A program made the position numbers and the translations under genes. Below, piece after piece: positions 60,619 to 64,000 of a DNA stretch of 64,000 nucleotides. Below the pieces are notes generated by a model. It was not told the origin of the DNA. It did no database searches and saw only the letters and a program-made list of their open reading frames with translations. The stretch is from Gemmata massiliana (GTDB lineage: Bacteria; Planctomycetota; Planctomycetia; Gemmatales; Gemmataceae), in the NCBI GenBank assembly GCA_000531095.1, contig HG799463.1:643669-707668 (forward strand). Direction: 5' to 3'. How positions within the stretch are numbered: position 1 is the stretch's first letter; the number at the start of each line of letters is the position of its first letter.

Positions 60619-61998
60619 TCAGAACAACTCTTCGATGACGCGGCCCACCGGGGTGAGTCCGAGTCCCGTAATCTGTTCGCTCGTCAGGCCGATCTGGTTC
60701 AGCACGGTCGCGTTCAGGTCGACGGGCGAGAGCGGCGAATCGGCCGGCTTCGCGGCGCGGGCGTCGCTGGTCCCCACGAACCGCCCGCCGCGCACCCCGC
60801 CGCCGGCAACGAGCGCGCTGTAGCACCCGGGCCAGTGGTCGCGCCCGGCCTTGTCGTTCACCCGCGGCTCGCGCCCGAACTCGCCCACGGCGAGCACCAG
60901 CGTGCTGTCGAGCAGCCGGCGCTCGTGGAGGTCGGTGAGCAGCGCGGCCATCGACTGGTCGAGCCAGGGGGCGTGCCGGTCCTGCATGATCTGGAAGTTG
61001 CGGTAGTGGTGGTCCCACCCGCCGTCGCCCGCATCCTCTTCGGCCTCGACGTGGTCGCTCCAGTTCACCTGTACGAACGGCACCCCGGCCTCGACCAGCC
61101 GGCGCGCGAGCAGACACGACTGGCCGAACCGCGTGCGCCCGTAGGCGTCCTTCGTCGCGTCGCGCTCCTTCGACAGATCGAACCCGTCGGCCGCGGTGCG
61201 CGAAGTCAACATGCCCAGCGCCCGCGCGTGGTACTCGTCAATCGCCCCCACCGAACTGAGGTGACTGACGCGCCGGTCCGCGCTGCCGAGCGCGGAGAGG
61301 AGCTTCTGCCGGTCGGCCACGCGCTCCGGGGTGAGGTCGCTCGGGAGTTGCAGCGCCGGAATCTTAGTGCCGGTCGCGGGGTCGTATTCTAGGCGGAACG
61401 GGTCGTACCCGCCGCCGAGCGGCCCGCCCCCCTCACCGATGATCGCCTTCTTGCCCTGGTGCAGTTTCCCGCCAATCACGAAGAACGGGTGGATCGCGCC
61501 CGTTGATTTGGTCCCGCTAAGCGCCTTCGCGACGACCGAGCCGAGCGCGGGGCGCGGGGAGCCTTGCAGCGGCTTGCCGTCTAGTCCGGTGCCGCCCGCG
61601 GCGCTGCCGGTCAGCCCGATGGTGCCCGCGATGCCGTGGTCGTTCGACTGCGTGGTGAGGGTGCGGATAACGGAGAGCTTGTCGGTGAGGTGCGCGAGCT
61701 TCGGGAACAGTTCGCAGAACCGGACACCGGGGATCTTCGTTTGAATCGTGCTGAACGGTCCGCGGTAGTCGAGTGAGGCGTTCGGCTTGGGATCGAACGT
61801 GTCGAGCTGGCTCGGCCCGCCCCAGAGCCACAGGAGGATAACGGCCTTCGCCTTGGCCCCCTCACCGGCTCCGGCCGCGCGAGCGCGCAACACGTCCGCG
61901 AGCGCCAGACCCAGAACGGACGACGCACCGACCTGAAGGAACGCGCGCCGGTTCAGCCCGGCACACGTGCGCGTAGTTCGACGACCGACCAGCAGCAT
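60619..61998 (-). CDS. DUF1501 secreted protein
   Basis: 459 residues with a twin-arginine-like region (NRRAFLQVGASSVLGLALADVLRARA). It shares the DUF1501 blocks with the gene at 37079: VILLWLWGGPSQLDTFDPKPNASLDYRGPF, QSNDHGIAGTIGLTG, GGWDHHYRNFQIMQDR and GEFGREPRVNDKAGRDHWPGC. Here no DUF1549 partner is adjacent; the AAA+ gene follows in the same direction. It is probably extracytoplasmic. Confidence 0.9.
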   Translation of the reverse strand: MLLVGRRTTRTCAGLNRRAFLQVGASSVLGLALADVLRARAAGAGEGAKAKAVILLWLWGGPSQLDTFDPKPNASLDYRGPFSTIQTKIPGVRFCELFPKLAHLTDKLSVIRTLTTQSNDHGIAGTIGLTGSAAGGTGLDGKPLQGSPRPALGSVVAKALSGTKSTGAIHPFFVIGGKLHQGKKAIIGEGGGPLGGGYDPFRLEYDPATGTKIPALQLPSDLTPERVADRQKLLSALGSADRRVSHLSSVGAIDEYHARALGMLTSRTAADGFDLSKERDATKDAYGRTRFGQSCLLARRLVEAGVPFVQVNWSDHVEAEEDAGDGGWDHHYRNFQIMQDRHAPWLDQSMAALLTDLHERRLLDSTLVLAVGEFGREPRVNDKAGRDHWPGCYSALVAGGGVRGGRFVGTSDARAAKPADSPLSPVDLNATVLNQIGLTSEQITGLGLTPVGRVIEELF

Positions 61999-62099
61999 GG
62001 GGAGAGACCTCCGCGGGTGTCCCCATTATCGGGAGCCGCACGCGGAGACACAAGCCAGAAGCGGAACGCTCCAGGGCCGCATAATTCTCGTAGTTACGT

Positions 62100-62179
62100 G
62101 GCCCCACCCGCTCGTTGACACGAGCGGTTCGCCCGGAGCTTTCTTAGCGAACCGCGAGTGTTAACGAACGGGTGGGGCC
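62100..62179. repeat. Dispersed hairpin repeat, copy B
   Basis: An imperfect palindrome that begins GGCCCCACCCGCTCG and ends CGAACGGGTGGGGCC. Its centre (GAGCGGTTCGCCCGGAGCTT) matches copy A at 31046-31113. Confidence 0.8.
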
Positions 62180-62503
62180 ACATCTGCCCACTTCTACACA
62201 TTAAACAGAACTGGGATCGAGTGCATTTCATTTGACAAACAAAGTGTCAATGTGCACACTATAGATAGTTCGTGCAGTGGCGGAGCCACCACGGACGGAT
62301 CAGGAAAAATGGCCGAGCGAAGCGATAGACCCTGCCCGCAAGGGCAGCGGGTAAGTGGCGTGCTGTAGGTCCACCAGTTTAATGCCCCGCCACCCTCGCG
62401 GGGTTCGCCAAGCGGGTAACAGATTGCTAACGCGCTTTCAAAACACAAATCCTGCTAGTCAAATTACTTGCGACGAATATCTGGCTTTAATCCGGGGCCA
62501 AAA

Positions 62504-62520
62504 CGTTAGCAAATGTTAGC
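62504..62520. promoter_or_regulatory. GTTAGC direct repeat, 10-bp period (copy 4)
   Basis: GTTAGC at 62505 and again at 62515, in the region upstream of the DUF1501 gene at 61998. Confidence 0.4.
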
Positions 62521-62600
62521 AATTTACCCACCCCAACCGGGTCGCCGAAGCGAGAACTCAATGGCCATAAGACCGAACGCGGAGTTGCCTTTGGAATCCG

Positions 62601-62624
62601 GTCGATCCTGTTAATCCTGTCAAA
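62601..62624. repeat. Third copy of the GATTAACAGGATC repeat
   Basis: GTCGATCCTGTTAATCCTGT and on to CAAA, the same as the right arm at 25882-25907. Confidence 0.8.
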
Positions 62625-62749
62625 TAATCTTCGCGATTCACACCGACCGTTCGCCTGAGTCTCTTGACGAGTGTTGACGAGCGGGTGGGTGCCCGCATCT
62701 GCTCACTTTCACGTACTAAACGGCACCGCAGAACAATCGCGGTGAACGG

Positions 62750-64000
62750 CTACTTGCCCAGGTGGATCTGCTCGAAGCGCGGGGCGATGCTCAGGAACGC
62801 CGCGACCACGGTGGGGTCGAACTCGCCCTCGGACTCGGTGGAGATCAGTTTCACGGTCTGCCCGTGACTGAGCGGCGGGCGGTGCGGGCGCCGGCTCCGC
62901 AGCGCTTCGTACACCGCGGCCAGGGACACGACGCGGGCCGCGAGCGGGATCTCCTCGCCGATCAGCCCGTCCGGGTACCCGGTGCCGTCCCAGCGCTCGT
63001 GGTGGCTGCGGGCGACTTCGGCCGCCACGTCCAGCCCCTGGACCTCGCTCCCGTAAGCCTGCGCCACGCCGACCAGCACCTCGGCGCCGATCGAGCAGTG
63101 CGTTTGAACGATCGAGCGCTCGGAGGCGTCCAGGCGCCCGGGCTTCAGCAGCGTGTGCCGCGGGACCCCGAGCAGCCCGACGTCGTACATCGGGGCGACC
63201 GCGGCCAGGACGTCCGCGTACCGGTCGTCCTTCAGTTGCATGTACGAGCCCGTGTCGGGCAGCGCCCGGCACAGCGCCCGCACGTAGCGCGTGAGCCGCT
63301 GCCACTGGCCGTCGGCGGCCAGTTGCGTCTCGGCTAGCAGGCGCGACACGGTGAGCGAGAGCGTCTCGGCCGCGACCGGGCGCGTGGTGCCCACCGGGGG
63401 CGGGGTGAGAACGGTATCGGAATCGCTCGACTTCGCGGGCCGGCGCATGATGAGCGCCCGCACCCGGGACAGGAACTCGACCGGCGCGAACGGCTTGCTG
63501 ATGAAGTCGTCGGCCGACGACACCGACAGCCCGCCGAGCGCCTCGGCCGGCAGGTCGCCGGAGGTGATGAGCACCTTCATGCGCTCGGAGTCCAGCCCGG
63601 CGGACCGGACCTTCTCCACGAGTTCCGGCCCGCTCATCCCGGGCAGCCCGACGTCCACCACCGCGAGGTCCGGCGGGTCGCGGGTGATCTCGGTCAGCGC
63701 GGTCTCGCCGTCCTCGGCCTCGCGCACGTCGTACTGGTCCTGGAGCAGCGCCACCATGAGCGCCCGCACGCCGGGGTCGTCCTCGACCAGCACCACGCGC
63801 CCGCGCCCGATGCGCTCCTGGCGCGAGTTCCCGGCCGCGGGCGTGACCCCGTGCGGCAACCAGAGCGTGAACCCGGTGAGCGCCGCGGACACCGTGCGGG
63901 CCGACGGGAACCGCATCTCCGGGTCCGGCTCCATTAAGCGCGACACGAGGTCGGACACTTCGGCCGGCACCTCCGGGCGCACCCGGCGCACGGCCGCGGG
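62750..64000 (-). CDS. Ser/Thr kinase-receiver-HD-GYP fusion (5' end outside window), HD-GYP degenerate
   Basis: At least 416 residues; the frame is open at the right edge. The visible N-terminus RPEVPAEVSDLVSRLMEPDPEMRFPSARTVSAALTGF is the C-terminal lobe end of a Ser/Thr kinase. A receiver domain follows (numbering from the GTG at 63991: VVLVEDDPG, Asp113 in AVVDVGLPG, Lys167 in ISKPF), then an HD-GYP domain. The HD doublet is Tyr-Asp (APMYDVGLLGVP, Tyr269). The first metal His is replaced (GQWQRLTRY), and the later VADVxDAL aspartate is Ala (SLAAVYEAL). HHERWDGTGYP and HCSIGAEVL remain. It probably cannot hydrolyse c-di-GMP but may bind it. Confidence 0.85.
   Translation of the reverse strand, partial: PAAVRRVRPEVPAEVSDLVSRLMEPDPEMRFPSARTVSAALTGFTLWLPHGVTPAAGNSRQERIGRGRVVLVEDDPGVRALMVALLQDQYDVREAEDGETALTEITRDPPDLAVVDVGLPGMSGPELVEKVRSAGLDSERMKVLITSGDLPAEALGGLSVSSADDFISKPFAPVEFLSRVRALIMRRPAKSSDSDTVLTPPPVGTTRPVAAETLSLTVSRLLAETQLAADGQWQRLTRYVRALCRALPDTGSYMQLKDDRYADVLAAVAPMYDVGLLGVPRHTLLKPGRLDASERSIVQTHCSIGAEVLVGVAQAYGSEVQGLDVAAEVARSHHERWDGTGYPDGLIGEEIPLAARVVSLAAVYEALRSRRPHRPPLSHGQTVKLISTESEGEFDPTVVAAFLSIAPRFEQIHLGK

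Larger units (their letters stand above)
61999..62749. other. Intergenic region, 751 bp, with repeats
   Basis: No gene seen. It holds repeat copy B (62100-62179), the third copy of the GATTAACAGGATC repeat (62601-62624), and the fourth GTTAGC direct repeat (62504-62520). The promoter of the DUF1501 gene should lie near the left end. Confidence 0.6.

Noticed and set aside
62281..62460. Possible RNA gene in the 62.3-kb region (short self-complementary words)
   Set aside because: No cloverleaf or known RNA motif could be built.

Overview
The window looks like a chromosomal segment of a GC-rich planctomycete of the Gemmata type. The signs are two DUF1559 prepilin-like proteins, DUF1549/DUF1501 proteins, TIGR02996 'repeat-companion' proteins, an N-terminal LEQLEARDVP-type planctomycete secretion motif, ECF sigma factors with fused extracytoplasmic parts, a TPR Ser/Thr kinase, and many small palindromic intergenic repeats. 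I saw no rRNA, tRNA, CRISPR array, prophage or full insertion sequence. The assignment rests on protein motifs only; no database search was possible. Layout by region: 0-8 kb holds the N-terminus of dCTP deaminase running off the left edge, an alpha/beta hydrolase, a large membrane Ser/Thr kinase with TPRs, and a cheW-mcp pair. 8.5-13.1 kb holds a SulP transporter fused to beta-carbonic anhydrase, a diacylglycerol-kinase/PAP2 fusion and an ArsR regulator. 13.4-22.6 kb holds an ECF sigma/membrane protein/secreted protein set, small hypotheticals, a shortened MgtE-like transporter, a degenerate histidine kinase beside a response regulator, an ECF sigma fused to a beta-propeller, and a DUF1772 protein. 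22.9-36.8 kb holds an FG-GAP surface protein, a YjaB-like acetyltransferase, DinB, a response regulator, DsrE, DUF1559 plus lipoprotein, a methyltransferase, a tandem pair of CFxPRHG proteins, an FAD oxidoreductase, a Dabb protein and a pirin. 37-46.4 kb holds a DUF1549-DUF1501 pair, a penicillin acylase gene broken by a repeat element of about 222 bp, and a TPR protein. 47-64 kb holds PilZ, Bax-inhibitor-1, a large DUF11-type lipoprotein, a possible stand-alone GspE N-domain preceded by twin stem-loops, a PEP-CTERM protein, an LRR protein, a second DUF1559 protein, a lone membrane-fusion protein, a TolB-like propeller, an AAA+ ATPase, a second DUF1501 protein, and a kinase-receiver-HD-GYP fusion running off the right edge. 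Functionally the window is mostly signalling (two kinase-tail proteins, two ECF systems, three receivers, chemotaxis, PilZ and a degenerate HD-GYP) and cell-surface proteins. Few genes form long operons. The most distinctive features are domain fusions, signalling proteins that have lost catalytic residues, and non-coding structure: twin hairpins with an identical 10-nt loop, a 10-bp-spaced GTTAGC direct repeat in several intergenic regions, and palindromic repeats, one of which has broken a gene.
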